Shown: piece after piece, positions 1 to 14,200 of the stretch
How positions within the stretch are numbered: position 1 is the stretch's first letter
Layout of the letters: every line of letters begins with the position of its first letter
DNA from: Saturnia japonica
Taxonomy: Eukaryota > Arthropoda > Insecta > Lepidoptera > Saturniidae
Assembly: GCA_033032175.1 (NCBI GenBank)
Contig: CM065307.1
Span: 9,672,001 to 9,736,000 of the forward strand
Length of the DNA stretch: 64,000 nt
Reading direction: 5' to 3'
The notes under the pieces: model-generated
The model's database searches: none
What the model was told of the DNA's origin: nothing
What the model saw: the letters and a program-made list of their open reading frames with translations, nothing else
Made by a program: the position numbers and the translations under genes

Positions 1-3000
1 AACTTCGTATAGAAACGAGCGCTAGCTGCTGGTTTATCGTATGCGCAGCTAGGTATGTACTATACATTAGTAAAGACATAATTATACACGTCGGGCTTCG
101 TATGAAAACTGCATGAGTTGGTAACACAGTAAGCAAGCAATGAGAACAGACACTATATTAGACACCGTTTTTACGAATATCAGTGTATTAGCTAACACGT
201 ATATTATATTCATAGATTAGTTGGTAATTTTTGTATTCGGTATCTTTTGGTATTTCGTATTATATTAGCGGTTCCTTCAGGTCCTTATAACTAGTTGCGA
301 TTGCATGCATGTTATCGTAGCTATATATTTTTGAGAATTTCAAATGTACATATTTATTGTTTTGTGTTTAGAATCAACTAAAATGTGAATCGATTGACGT
401 TTTTAATGGAAATATATAACAAAAAAAATACAGAAAAATCTATAATTGTAGTACATGATATAGTGATATTTTCTAACATAATATTTCTTAATACATATTG
501 TACTTACTAAAGATTTCGACGTTAACGACAGTCCATAATCTATACAATTAATAAAATTGAAATGTCTCTTTGTGACAAAATAACAGTTTTTTACTAAATG
601 CATAACAAAGTATATACGATACCTATAACAAAAACCTATTTTTAAAATTTTTGTCTGTCTGTCTGATAAGTGTAATCTCCGAAACGGTTGGACCGATTTT
701 GACGGGACCTTCACTGGTAGATAGCTGATTTTATAGGGAGTAACTTAGGGTACTTTTATTTTAGAAAAATAATTAATAATTAAAATTAAAAATAATTATT
801 AGGGTTCCGTATAAATAAAAAAACAACTGATCATGGTGAATCAATTTGAGCGCTTAAATGGTTTACGCTGAGTAAACTATAAGAGATATACCAAATGAAT
901 GTAGGTACTTACCAAATAATTGTAGACATTAAAAATACCTACAAAAAGTCACGGAGAGTATACATCTATCTTCTAAGGAACACCCACAATAAGCCTTTTT
1001 GTCTTTAAAATAGCGGAGACCGGGAGAACAAGTTTCGCGCGGGCATTCTAGTCCACTTGAGCGAGGCCGCGGGCACAGCTAGTTTATTAATACGAAGGAA
1101 AATTTATTCACTGATTCATTTAGGTTATATAATAAGCATACGGATAATAATAATAATAAATATTCACGACAATCTTTTATTTCATACATTCTTTAAGTAG
1201 ACAATAGATATACGCTTAATATCAGTATTAGATCCAAGAAGGTAGCGATTAGCGAATACTGAATCGGTGACTATTATTTGACTAATACGAGTTAACTAAT
1301 ATATTCCATATTAGGAATATCAATATATGAGCCTAATATAACACCTCTACTGCATATTTTGAGGCTTTTGTCTAATTGAAACCATAATTTCCGATATTTA
1401 AAAATAAAACTATTTAATAATAATTTATATTATTAATTCTCAAAGGCTTTTTTCCTGGCAACGCCATAACTCCGTTAATCCTTCAGCAAAATGAATGATT
1501 CAAACATGGTTTAAAATCACCGCTATTGACGAGACATATACAAACAGATAGAAATTAATGTTTTCGTTAAAAGTTATTAAAAAAACTTTTTCATTAAGAA
1601 AGCCATCTTTTGATTGTAATGAAAATATATTCAAGGCGACATCTATTAACGATCTGCCGAACTAACATGACAGCTGTTTGCTACATTTTTTATATTCTTT
1701 AATGTGCGAAATAGGGCTGGGCTACATGGTTCATATTGTAAATTGGTCAAAGTGAATATATATTAAACTCATAGACAATTCAGGTCTAAACAGTTGTGGT
1801 CATTTGTGTTACCTCTATCAGAACAGTCCGTATCCATTTAAATGCATTATTTGTAAGTACCCCACGTACTTGTCGTGAACAGATAGTCAGATCACATGAC
1901 ATGCATATTAATTTTAAAATGATAGAACACCTGTAAAAACATTCTACGAGGGATTCAAAAGAACTGTGTTGTTACGTCGTACGAATCCTTACCACACAAT
2001 GTTTATCTCTAAATGCCTTGCGTATTTGTTTATTTATATACTTCTTGTGATATTTTGCATATTAGTCACTAATTTTAGCATTATGAAATCAGCATGCACG
2101 TAGATCTTCTGGGAACATGAATTACTGTTAGTTACATAGTGTAGACATTTTTTTTTTTTGTGTTTATTTAACTTTATTACCATTCTTGAGATTTCAAGTT
2201 CTCTTCACTTGCTACAAAAACTTGGTTTTCAATGTCAGTATTTGTTCAAAATTTTGCTGTTTACAGAGTGCAAATAGTTATTATCACTTGGTTGGCAGCT
2301 CATTGACATTAGCATTGATTTCTTAAACGAATAAAATAACTGCTAATATCACGTTCATTTATGTATGAACCCTTGTAATCCTTTGGCACAATATTTATTC
2401 CATTTGCTTTCAAGTATTATTTTTATACAAGTACAGTTTCACTCTGATGCTTAAATCGTCGCTGCCTCGTCCATACCTCACGGCACCAAGTCAACCCATT
2501 TTTTAATTTTATTATTATTTGTTAATCATTGCAATTTTATATTAATTTATATTTTCAAACCTAACTCCAACATAATAAAATATAATATTTCTAGCAACGT
2601 CTTATGATTTTCAATATATGCAATTATCTACAAAAATTATATAACACTTATTATAAAAGTTATGAAAACTTGTTATTTATCGTTATTACTGTTATTGCTC
2701 ACGGGTATAATTAAAATGGATCGCCTTTATTATTTATTTTCACGAAGAGGTATAAATACGTACGGCTTTCATATTCAATCAAAATATTAAAAACATCTAT
2801 CTATATCTACAATATACATATAATTTTGAAAACCAATTACCACATATTAATCTTTTTATTTTTCACAATATATGTATATATAATTTTGAAAAGTAATTGT
2901 CGTAAAAAAATCTTTTTCATTTTCCTATAATTACGTAGTTTCTCGACATTTTGATATTAAAATTAGTAGCGAGCATTTTTGAGAAAGTGTGGACGACATA

Positions 3001-3654
3001 TAATAATTTTTACAGTACATATATTCAAAATAAATGATGAAAATTAAAAATATTTTAGAAAATTAATTGTCATATGTTTTGAGAAAGCTGTATGATATGT
3101 ATTTAACATTGTAGATCAATATGATAGTGCCTTATTAGTGCCATGAAATAAATAAAATAAGGCGATGAGCTTTCATCTACAAAATCTTGAGATTTTCACT
3201 GGTCTGTAAAAGCTACTTTTGGTCTATTGTTTCTTTATGAGACATTTGTATGTGTATTTGTTTCTGCTTATGTAAATATTTCGTCATATGCACCCATCCA
3301 TCCATCAATGAGCACTCACAATCACACCCTGATGTTGTTAACATTCACTGTGTTGTGTAAAGTTTTAATGTGCTTTATTAAATATATCTTGCTCTGTTTA
3401 TATTATCACTACATTTTTATAAAACTATAAAATACTATACATTCGTTACTATCATATTGAAATCTATGGATTTATAATAGTTACTTTATTGAATGCTGAC
3501 ATTTAGAGATATTAAATGGATATCTTGAATATTTACTAGTCAGCCGCTTAGTCTCTAACTGCCTACATCACTATAATAATAATTTATGTTATGCATGTTT
3601 GTATTGGAATGGCTTCATTACATCATTGCGTGGTGTGTTTCACACATGTTTCAG
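1..3654. other. Non-coding flank left of the first Ect2 exon in view
   Basis: No convincing exon was found here. The short open frames, for example 3227-3430, are AT-rich, lack family resemblance and have no splice context. Around 640-1090 there is interspersed-repeat sequence of a kind common in insects, ending in a GC-rich tail (about 1050-1082). At 2812-2930 there are two degenerate copies of a roughly 60-bp AT-rich unit. Since the first Ect2 exon in view needs BRCT-encoding exons upstream, this stretch is most simply an Ect2 intron. Confidence 0.5.
640..1090. repeat. Interspersed repeat, class not assigned
   Basis: The stretch has wording common to dispersed insect repeats (a 'gaccgattttgacgggac' core at about 691-708) and ends in a GC-rich tail with CTAGT at about 1078-1082. 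Similar GCxGGxCAxCTAGT tails occur at about 7120-7135 and 10231-10245. Helitrons end in CTAG, but I could not confirm a terminal hairpin or a 5' TC end, so the class is left open. Confidence 0.35.
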
Positions 3655-5247
3655 GTAATGGCCAATGGGGAGACTTTCGGTCGATCTATCCTTTCGCCCC
3701 ATCCAAGCACTCCTAGTTCCTGCACGAAGCCCTCACGAACCACCCCAAATCGGTCCCAGTCTACACCAAAAACTTCCCTATATCGTAGATTGTCGGCACG
3801 GCTCTCGGGCCGTCGCACCAGCCCGACTAAACACTCTGCTGACACTAGTACAGACCAGTCGCAAGGCGATAGAGAAACCCGTTTGCTTCAAGTGCGAAAT
3901 AATATTATAGATAAACAATTCATGGTCAAAAACCAACCAAACGGTTTCAGTATTAATTTATTAGAAAAATCCAAGACTGGCAATTTGTGTTCTCAATATG
4001 ACAAAAGTCCTTCGCATGTAGAACTTTGCAAGTACCATATTTGTGATAAAGAAAATAAAGATGCTTCTAAATTGCTTCACGGTTCTTTGAGAATTAATGT
4101 TAAGGATAAAAGAGAAGTCTTTAGAAATAAGTCTATGAACGTATTCAGTTTAGTTGATTGTCTCACAGAGGCTGGGTCACTACATTCCTCTCTTACTAAA
4201 AGTTTATGCGATCTCGACTCGAAAAATGAACCAGATTTCCTATTACCTAATTCAACAGCTATAAAAGAATTACAAAAAAGTAATACAACTATTTCATCAG
4301 GTAAAAAGAGGAGCCGAAATTCAACAGATTCCAGTTTTCTTGTGAATAATGTAGATGTCACTCTATCTCCTGATAAATGCGAGGATAGTAACTGGAAGTC
4401 AATCAAAAGATTAAAAATTAAAGATTCGTTTAAGTTTAAAAATAAACCTACAATATTTAAGAAAAATAAAAAGGAATCCATTTCAAAGACTACGACCGGA
4501 GATATAATTGTGGAGCCAGTGAGTCCTGATAGTGTTAAACCAACGGATCCAGCAGTTGAATATGTCGCTTCTACATCATCGCCGGTCGGGGAGGACGACA
4601 ACACTTCAATATGTTCTATGAACACTAGCAAGCAGTCCGGCTTCTTCGATATTTCTTTTGCATCCTTACGTAGCTCAAAAACTGTTAAATCAGCGTCAAA
4701 GCTCCGTCGGAGCGTTAAATCTTTCACAGCATCTTTTAGAACCGAAAGAAAAAAGAAATACGAAAAACGTACGGAAAGTAATCCCAGTGATATCGACATT
4801 TGTCACCTATCTTCAGATTTCAAAAATGTGTCAACACCGAAAACGGAACTTGATGATATAAAACTGCTGGATATATCCCCTGTGCAAGTTGACACTGTTG
4901 ACAGCACCGACTTGATTACTACTCCCAACAGGCGTGCTAGATATAATGTGGATGAATTAGACGATTCTTTGGTTTTCAAAACCCCACAAACCGTGTGGCT
5001 GCGGACTCATCGCCACTCTGTGTGTGGCAGTATTGTAGAATTGCGAAACTGTACTACAACGGAGACCTTAGAGTCGGCTCCGTCCCCTGTGCTCCGGAAG
5101 TCCTTAGCACGAAATTCTCCTCTCTCTGTGTCCCCGCCCGCCGCCCTCTCCGGTTCCCGGCAAGGCCGCGAGCAGCCGCAGCCCGCCTCGACGTCCCTCC
5201 TCCGCGACGCCCGCGCCATTTCGCAATGCCATGGATTATCGCTGCCG
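3655..5247 (+). CDS. Ect2: Giant 1.6-kb exon in the Ect2 locus
   Basis: An open frame runs without a stop from a TTTCAG acceptor (3649-3654) to a possible GTACTA donor after 5247. It is 531 codons long and in phase 0 at both ends. The encoded stretch is Ser/Thr/Lys-rich and low in hydrophobics, with about a dozen S/T-P sites (for example STPKT, RTSPTK, VSTPKT, ITTPNR, FKTPQT, RNSPLSVSP), as expected for a mitotically phosphorylated disordered region. It has no BRCT or other fold that I recognise. A good ATG follows the acceptor at 3658 (MANGETFGRSIL), so it could also be an alternative first coding exon. If the donor is not used, the frame ends at a stop at 5329-5331. It could instead be a separate intronic gene. 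Coding status looks likely; membership of the Ect2 mRNA is inference. Confidence 0.6.
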
Positions 5248-8200
5248 GTACTAACACCATTTTATTCAGTAATACTAAAATTAGAAATAGCTTTTCATAT
5301 GCCATCTAATGTCAGCAACCATACTCTCTAAATCGATCGCATCGAGGTCTCCCTTGTCTGGAATTGCTCTCGGCTACTCGGCTAGTGTGCATGCCTTAAA
5401 GTGAAAGACTGTATCAGGTGCTTAATAAACTATAGGGTTAACAAAGGTTTATTATACGATCTGCGACGGGCAATTTGACCTGAAGGACTAGGTGAAGGGT
5501 AGATAATTTTCAGGATTATACTATTAAAACTTGACACTCATTCATTTTTTTCGCGTGGGCAGGTTGTCGACGAGCACTACACAGGGGTGGCCCCCGAGTG
5601 TGCAGCGCGAGTTCACGTTGTGAAAGCAGAGTGGTTCTGGGCGTCTGTCCAGAACGAGGAGGCGCAGGACGAGAGAGATTATCTGTTCAAAGACGTAAGG
5701 GGCTTTATTCTTGTATTGCATAACATTTCGATTACTCAGAGGTTCAGAAATATTAAAAATGCATTTTAATAGTATTTAGATGAAGTATCGCGCCGGTCGT
5801 CTGTCGGTGGCGCGTGTGCAGCTAGCAGCGTGCCCGGGGCTTCGGGCGCAGCGGGACCGGGATCCGAGGATGTCGCGAATGTGGGGGGTGGAACACCGGC
5901 CGCGGGGAGCACGCCTGCTCACCTCCAGCGACTCCGTAAGCGCAAGTTTCGGGGAGGAGAGTCCGCAATTAACAAACGAAGATCGTCAGTTGGTGATGCT
6001 GTACTGCTCAGTTTATCCGGGAATCTCCTGGATTGTACACCCTCTCCTGATGGGAAGCAGCTCCTAGAAGGTAAACTTTTTACATGTATTTTTAGATTTT
6101 TTCGTTTCTCCTGCTTGTGAATAATGTTTACAAACGATTTTTTTTAGAATCGGAAGTACCTGACAATGTTGTTCGAAAACTGATGTCGCCGCGGCAACAA
6201 GTTTTTATGGAGCTTCTGCAGACAGAGTCAAATTACGTCGGAATATTACAAACAATAGTTACAGTGAGTTCTTTTCCTCCCAATTCATTTGTTATTATAT
6301 TAATTCTAATACATTTGCCTGAGAAAAAATTACTAATTTATATTGTATTTCAGATGTTTAAGCAGCCTTTGGAGGAAATGGCAGAAGAAGACAGTAGTAA
6401 TGGAAAAAATCAAGCATTACTTAATAACACTGAATTAAAAATTATATTTGGAAATTTACCGCCTATATACGAACTACATCAGTAAGTAAGAGATTAATAT
6501 ATGAGTATTTTACATTTAACTTTTCAATAATGTATAATATTAAAATATTACAAATTAACTCGAAATTTGGCATCCTTATCAAGGACCGATGATTATTCAA
6601 TATTGCAAACAGTTAGACCCGTTATCCTTACTGGGATAATCAGGATTAGCGATTTTTCGTTTTCTTAAACTGGTAGTGTATTTGCGCCAAGACCAAGAAG
6701 GGCACTACCAGGCGCGTCGATCATCTATTTCTCGGATAAGTTACCGACTTTGGATAAGATGAAATTTTCGGAGAGGGAACATGAGAACCATCATCCAAGG
6801 AGGCAGCAGGCGCCCAAATTGTTAATTTCTTGGATAAGTTACTGACTTAGAATAAACATCAATGACTTCCTGTTTTTACTGAAAACACGCTTATATAGAA
6901 AATCTAACTAAAAAATAGAAAACAAATTTTACACTATTCTTAATTCAAATTTATTTTCAATTTTTTTTTTGGATTTTCTATAAATGCGTGTTTTTTAGTT
7001 TTTAAAAACTGATATTTTTATTATGCAAAATGATGTGAGAGGTGGGCGGTACCTATAATACGTTGCCTACGAGCCACTCTCTTTAATCCTTTTTTATATG
7101 ACGCAGACGAAGTTGCGCGGGTCAGCTAGTATGCTATAAAATTCAAAGACAACTTTTCACACTGACTGGTAGTTCCAGTGATTAGCACAATGAGACCAAC
7201 AAACGAACACTCTTAAACTTTATAATATTAGATTATATTATTAATAATATTATTATTATTATTAATTATATAGGCGAATGTTAGAAGAGCTGCGATATAC
7301 GCAAGTCCATTGGAGCGAGGAGACGAGCATCGGTCGGCTGGTACTTGAGTACACGCCCGACATGGTGAAGGCGTACCCGCCTTTTGTTAACTTCTTCGAG
7401 AACACGAAGGAGATGCTGCAACAGTGTGACCGTGAGAATCCCAGGTTACTTTCCTCAAAATATACCTATACATTTTCTAAATTTATATTTTTAACATTCA
7501 GATTAAACACACTTCAATTCAGTCCATTATAAAATATCTAGAATGCTGTATATAATAACTTATATATTTGTTGGAATTTTTGACGGGATCCGGATCTGTC
7601 ATATGGTACTTTTTATTTTTATTCATAAACTTAATTTATTTGGCCCTATATTATATGTTCTCTACATCTATTTATCCTTTATATAATTTTGACGACATTT
7701 TACTTTATGTTACGTGTGAAGTGGGTTATTAATAATAACTAGGAAGATGCATTTTATTATGTTACAAAAACTCTCTGGACATTTTGAACAAGGAAGCCAC
7801 CATTTTGCTAGAGCTGTTTTTGAGGTTATCAAGAATAATTAGAAAAATATTCTATTCATGTGACATTGGCAAAATTGTGGATGAACACAGTTGTCATTAA
7901 GTAAAAGAAGAAGAAAAAGACTCTGTTCAATTGCTTTAATGCAGAAAGAACTCCTTGCCCTAACTTTTTTAAATATATCTGACGACATAAATATCTAGAT
8001 GCTAAATTTTAAATAAAAATAGCAAAATAAATTGTAACCACATATAAGATGTATGTTATATTTGTATAATATTTCATTTATACAGAGCCTGCATTTGTGA
8101 TTCAGTTTGATTAAAAGCCTAAATATTAAATAAAACATACACTATTACCATTGCTCTCTATTGTAGAAGCAAAACATAAATATATTTTAGCAAAGTCTAC

Positions 8201-11200
8201 AAGATTATTATTATAATTTCTTGAATAGATTTCAAGTTAAAATTTAATAATAACTTTTATGTACTTAATGAATGTGCTATACTGCGTTTTTAATTCCCAT
8301 AGATTGAATTGACAATCACTAATGTCAAATTTGAAAATAATGAGGTTAAATTTATTTTTGTAGTGTTTTGCTATCATGTTTTTATCGGTTCAATTATTTG
8401 AATCGTAAGATTTTAAATACTCGGAGGTTTTATTTATTAATTTAAATATTTTGTGTTATCCAACATACCCGATCATTTGCTATTATTATTACATAATTCA
8501 AGAAACTAAAAAAATATAACAAACCAAAAAAGAACGCGTTGGTTGACTCACGAGAGATGTGAATTTGTCTTCCTTATTCGGGCTACACATATGAAGGATT
8601 CAATGTTAAAAAAAACTTATCAATGTATAATATCTAATACGGATTTACAATTAGTACCGGTTAGTGGCATAACTATTTTAAAAACACAATAAACTAGCAA
8701 CACATCAAATCTCAATTCACTCTGTGGGAATAAAACACACAGTATAGTTATAATATTGCCAAGTCATCTTAATATTTCATTTCAGATTTCATGCATTCCT
8801 AAAGATTTGCCAAACTAAACCAGAGTGTGGCAGACAGAGTTTACAGGAACTTCTAATAAGACCAGTGCAGCGATTACCCAGTATAAGTTTATTACTAGAT
8901 GGTGAGTCGGTTTATAAGTTGATTGAAGGGGACAGTTTCATTATTTTGTCTTATTATGACTGCCATATGATATAATATAATGACTTCAAGTTTTTTTTAA
9001 TACCAATATCAAAAATTAAATTAAACCATTCCGAACAATAGATTCATAGACTCACAGTAGGATTCTATTTTAAATAATAATAAAGTCTATCTTTTACCAA
9101 TTATGCAGAGCGGTAGGGCACGACAGTTATGTCCGACTGGACCGCAACCACCATACATACACCAGGTATAACACTCGACATAGAAGCAAGCTTATGCTTG
9201 TCGCGTATATCCAGCTGCCGAGAGGTTTGCAGGCCATCATGATAACCACGATCGGTGATCGATTGCAGATCACTCGGTGGTCACTTGATTTTGGATTGCA
9301 CTGTGCTTACCATCAGGTACAGTTTCGTCAATTTCCCGTGCTGCAATGAAAAAATATGTAACTTCTATCTACAATATTGTGTATGTCATAAATATTTACA
9401 TAATTTATATTAGTCAAGTGACTTATTCGAGCTTTGCAGCGTTTCTGTATAAATAAAAATAAAAATTTAGATTTCTAGAAGTCTTCTTCATTTTTCTCCT
9501 TGCCTCTCCCCGTTATACATATGGGGTCGGATTTTCTAATGAAGAGGTGCCATTTGCTTCTTTGCACTATATCTTCATTTGACAAGCTATGACGCTACAT
9601 GCCCCTCTGCACATTTGTCATCCAAGTAATCTGCAGCCTGCCTCTTCCTTTCTTTTTCCTGTATCCTGTAGCCATGGAAAGGTACTTCGTTACAATGTGG
9701 TCAATGGTTCTTCTCATTACATGTCCATACCACCTTAGCTTGAACTCAGAAAGTTTTTCAATAAAAAATCGTAAGTTAAGAAGTAATAAATATTATAAAA
9801 TTGTAGATATATTAAAACATACTCATAAGAACAATCCGGACCACGGCGCGCTCGTGCAAGCGCTGGCGGGACTACGCGAGGTGATGTCACACATCAATGA
9901 GGACAAACGCAAGACCGAAGGGCAGTTGCAGATGTTCGATATTTACAACGACATTGATCAGTGTCCCGTTAGTTTTATTTCATAATATTTTACTATTCTC
10001 AGATGTATTTTGTTTATACCTTTGTACTTTGGAGCTCCTAGCTTGTATGTAAGTTAGGTTGTGGTAACTGACTAAGGTCTAATAAAGATCGCAGTACTAT
10101 TGAAACAGAAAGCAAAAATAAACAATAACCATAAGCTGGAACTACGTCTCTTTTACCAAAACTATACTAAATGGATGTTGGTAGATCTGTTTTTTCATGC
10201 AGTTTGTTTTAAATTTAATACAAACAAAGTTGCAGGCACAGCTAGTGTGATTTAAAGTTTATGATGTAAATATAAAATAAAACAAAAAAAGTTTAGTGAC
10301 GTCAGCTACCAATAGAGTTGTCCCTGTCCATACAGTACATGTTCTAAATATTTATTACATCTCGTTTTTACCACTAATTCACACAAAAACTATAATTCAA
10401 CAAAAGCAATGTCGGAGACTCATTAAATCGTAAACATACAATTTCGCTCATAAATCCTTAATTCATATTAAGAAAATAGTGTCTAATGATTATGATACAG
10501 TTGTGGAGGCAAATTTATTTGAAGATTTTGTTATACAGGCACATCTCGTTTCGTCGCATAGATCGTTTGTCTCACGTTGTGAAGTAGTCGAGTTATCGAA
10601 AGAGCTCTCTGGCCGGGGAGATCATCTTGTACTTTTCCTCTTTACTGACACCATGGAAGTCTGCAAGAAAAGATCTAAAGTAAGTAGATTTTTAGTTTAT
10701 TCCAATCTCAAACTAAAATACTTCCTGTTCCCTTGTGTTTAAATTTATGAAATTTTTACTTTTTAGAAGTGATAAATCCTTCAAAATTACCAACCATAAT
10801 TTATGTAGCTTATTTAACTTTTATTTAAATTAGGTATTGCCTACTATTGTATACAGTATATACAGTTTCTACATACTGTATTTCTATATAGATAAAATAT
10901 TAGATTCCCAGCGATTTGGGGTATTTTCCACAAATTGGCAACACTGGATCAAACTCATAAGAGATGTAGGTGAGTTTCGAACGCACACACATGTATATGT
11001 AGTTGAGGCCGAAATCAGCATTTTTGGCTAAAACTGAAACTTCCGTCTGTCATTACTTGTAAGCAACATATAACATTCAAATAATTAATATATCTTTTTT
11101 AGGCTTTTAACAGCAAAAGTCCAACAAATGGCACAGGTACAATGCGGATAGGTTCAAGCAAACCATACAGGCATATATCACTAATGCCACTGAGTACTGT

Positions 11201-14200
11201 AAAACGAGTCGTCGATATTAGAGAAGCTGAAGGTAAAATTATTTCATTTACTTTTCCTATTATTTACTTATAAAAAAAATTAATAAATTTTATGTACTTA
11301 AAAAATGAAATTATGTTTAGCAGAAACAATATTCCTTTAATCTTCTTTCTTCAATGATTTATAAGTAAAAAATAAAACGAAAACAATTAAAAGCCAGTTA
11401 AAGGTGATAATTTGTCGTTTTATGGTAACTTCTTTCTCATTGAGATTTATATAATAATTTCGGGTAACGTATGCGTTACAGATTGTCACAACGTGTTCGC
11501 ACTGATGTGCCGCAATAATCAGGAGCTCAAAGAGAAACTCTACTCGTTTATGATCACTGACGAAACTGTCGACAAACCACATTTCCTCAGGCAGCTCTGT
11601 AGGCAAATGGCAAATACTGTGTGTAAAGCTGATGCTGTAAGTAACTTTATCCAAACATAACATCGACGTTGGAAAGGATAATTGAGTAATCATAATAATA
11701 TTATGACAATCTTAACATGATAGTTAATTAAAGTAGCCTTTCAATTGTCGATATGATAATTAATTTTAATCTAGTTATTATAATGATATAATGTAGTCCT
11801 TAAAAACTTGTTCTATAATAGTGAGATAAAACAGTGGTTTTCTTAAGTGTGGGCTCACAATTTTTTAAAATATTGAATTATTATCTATGATTTTTATTTT
11901 ATATATAAGAATCGTTTAGTTTAGATCAAAGTCATAACTAATATCAAAATTGGAGACACTTTAAGAAAAGACTGAGGTTATCTATTTGAATTTTTTTTTT
12001 ATGGATCAGCCATAACTTCTTTGTTTATCAACCGATTTGAAGGGTGGTCCTGTTTTAATTTCATTGGCATTGGACCTTCAACTTCGAAGATACACCAGGA
12101 ACTCTTTAAAATCATGAAAGTTCGTTTTCTTTTTTGTTAAAAATTGTTTCGTTGTTTTCTGATCTAGAAATCTGTGAAAGCTAAAAGTTTCTGGTTACAG
12201 AAGAAGAAGTGTATAAATAGAGATTTTATAGAATAAATTTGTATTTTGCAGGATAAATTTCTCGCATGCCTAGAGTCACACCAACTCGACATCGACACGA
12301 GCGACCTTGCGCAGAGCACGCTATCTAAAGTGTCAAAATTTGCCGCCAGAACAAGAATAAAGGTATTCTGCAATAATCATTTAAAACTTGATATAAATTT
12401 CTAATATTTCCGTGTTTAAGAATACATATTTTAAATTTGAATATGAAGCTTGATAAGACTACAAACATAGATATTGTTTATTTAACATCGTTTTGTTTGT
12501 TAATAATGTTGCTGCGTAGTTTTTGCAAAACGTCCGTGTGTGGCTTTTTATTCAATTTAAAGTTTAAAAATATAATTTACGAAATAAATGCATGTATTAA
12601 ATACCGATTCCACAATACTGAACTATACGTAAAATAACATATTATAATGCATAACAATTTAATATTATAATATACCTAGATATGAATATGCAATTGTAAT
12701 CTATTTCAAAGAACTCTATCTCGTGTCTCTACTTATACATAGATGTAACTAAGGCATGAATGTACATTGCATTCGCATTCAAACCTACATGTCAAACATC
12801 AAGAACATCCACATATGAACAAACACTCGTACATTCTATGTTAACTTTTAACTACCTAACATGGTTAAAGTAATATAATATGAATTTTAATATAAACCTT
12901 AAGGAATCGTAACATTATGATTTTTACACTGGGGTATTTGAATCTCTTTTGAAAATAATATTAACTTAACTTTTCTACACGATAAAGGACAAAACAATTA
13001 AACATGTCGTTACGTCATACACTGCAATGAAAACATAGAGTAATGTATATTACAGAGAATAGAAACATGTTTTAGTTCGGTACGGAATTAGTACGTGTTT
13101 GTATATAAATTCTGAATCCAATCCCTGTTACGGTTAATTGTCTTCTTTATGGTATCCATATTGGTACTTTATCTCTGTATTGAAGAATCTAATAATTTAC
13201 TATTTTGTATTCTTCACGGCATGTCAGTATAAAATCAGAATTGAATACAACATTTTTCTGCTGTCAAGGCAATTTTCTACTAATATGAATCAATTAAAAA
13301 TAGATAGTTCATAATTCACAAATATCACAACAAAAGGTTTGTGATTTTTGCTATGTTTGGCTTTAATTTCATAAAAATTGTTCTCTACAACTTTACATTA
13401 TTCTGTTATTAAATCCAATGGCGTTTTGCTTAAAGCAATAGTATTTGGGTCTTATTGAAACAGACTACGAAAAGAAAATAAATGAGTAAATTATTTGTAT
13501 TTAATGGATTAATATCAATAAATTTTGTTTTGTCCTTATTATCATATTTTTTTAATATATAGTTTTATATAATCATTTATGAGCCATCTCGTATTTAGAC
13601 AAAAATCTTATAAATATTAAAATATGACATATAAACACTATCAAATAATCTTTAACACAGTAGAACATTTTGAAATGAAATAAAGAACCTATTAGTATAT
13701 TAAAATAGAATAATGTATATAATTATTGTCCTGGGCGATTACGAGGAGTTTACCTTACGAGAGATACCTTGATAACAATTTTAAAACCAAAAGAGAAAAA
13801 ATTTCAGATGTACATAATCAAAATAAATCTATTAACAATTTTGGGTTTGAATTATAATTTTGAAGTACAGAGATGGTTGAGATGTCTCTAGATTGTATAT
13901 AAACAGCGTAATGATATATAATATAGTGTCGTAATCGTCCACGTGTGATTTGTAAAGAAAGGGTGTAGAATAGAGAGTGAGCGTGGGGTCGGTTGTGTTT
14001 GTAGCTGGAGGCGCTGGCCGGGCTGGGCGGGTGGCTGCGCGCCGATCCTGGCTCCGGGCTGCTAGACACATGGGTATTGCGCGCTCACTTACTCGCACAG
14101 GTCTGACGCAGCTCTGCCACACTCCTCTCGCATACTTCGACCCTCCTCAACATACTAATTGTTCATTTTCATTCTGATGATTTCTGTGATCAGCTTTGTC

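Noticed and set aside
3227..3430. 67-codon hydrophobic open frame
   Set aside because: AT-rich, no homology, no exon boundaries; expected by chance.
4077..4799. 240-codon minus-strand open frame
   Set aside because: It is the antisense of the long Ser/Thr-rich exon and has no splice context or family resemblance.
5780..6067. Plus-strand frame starting MKYRAGRLSV over the Ect2 linker exon
   Set aside because: The neighbouring frame (YLDEVSRRSSV...RKRKFRGG) keeps phase with both flanking exons and matches the ECT2 linker.
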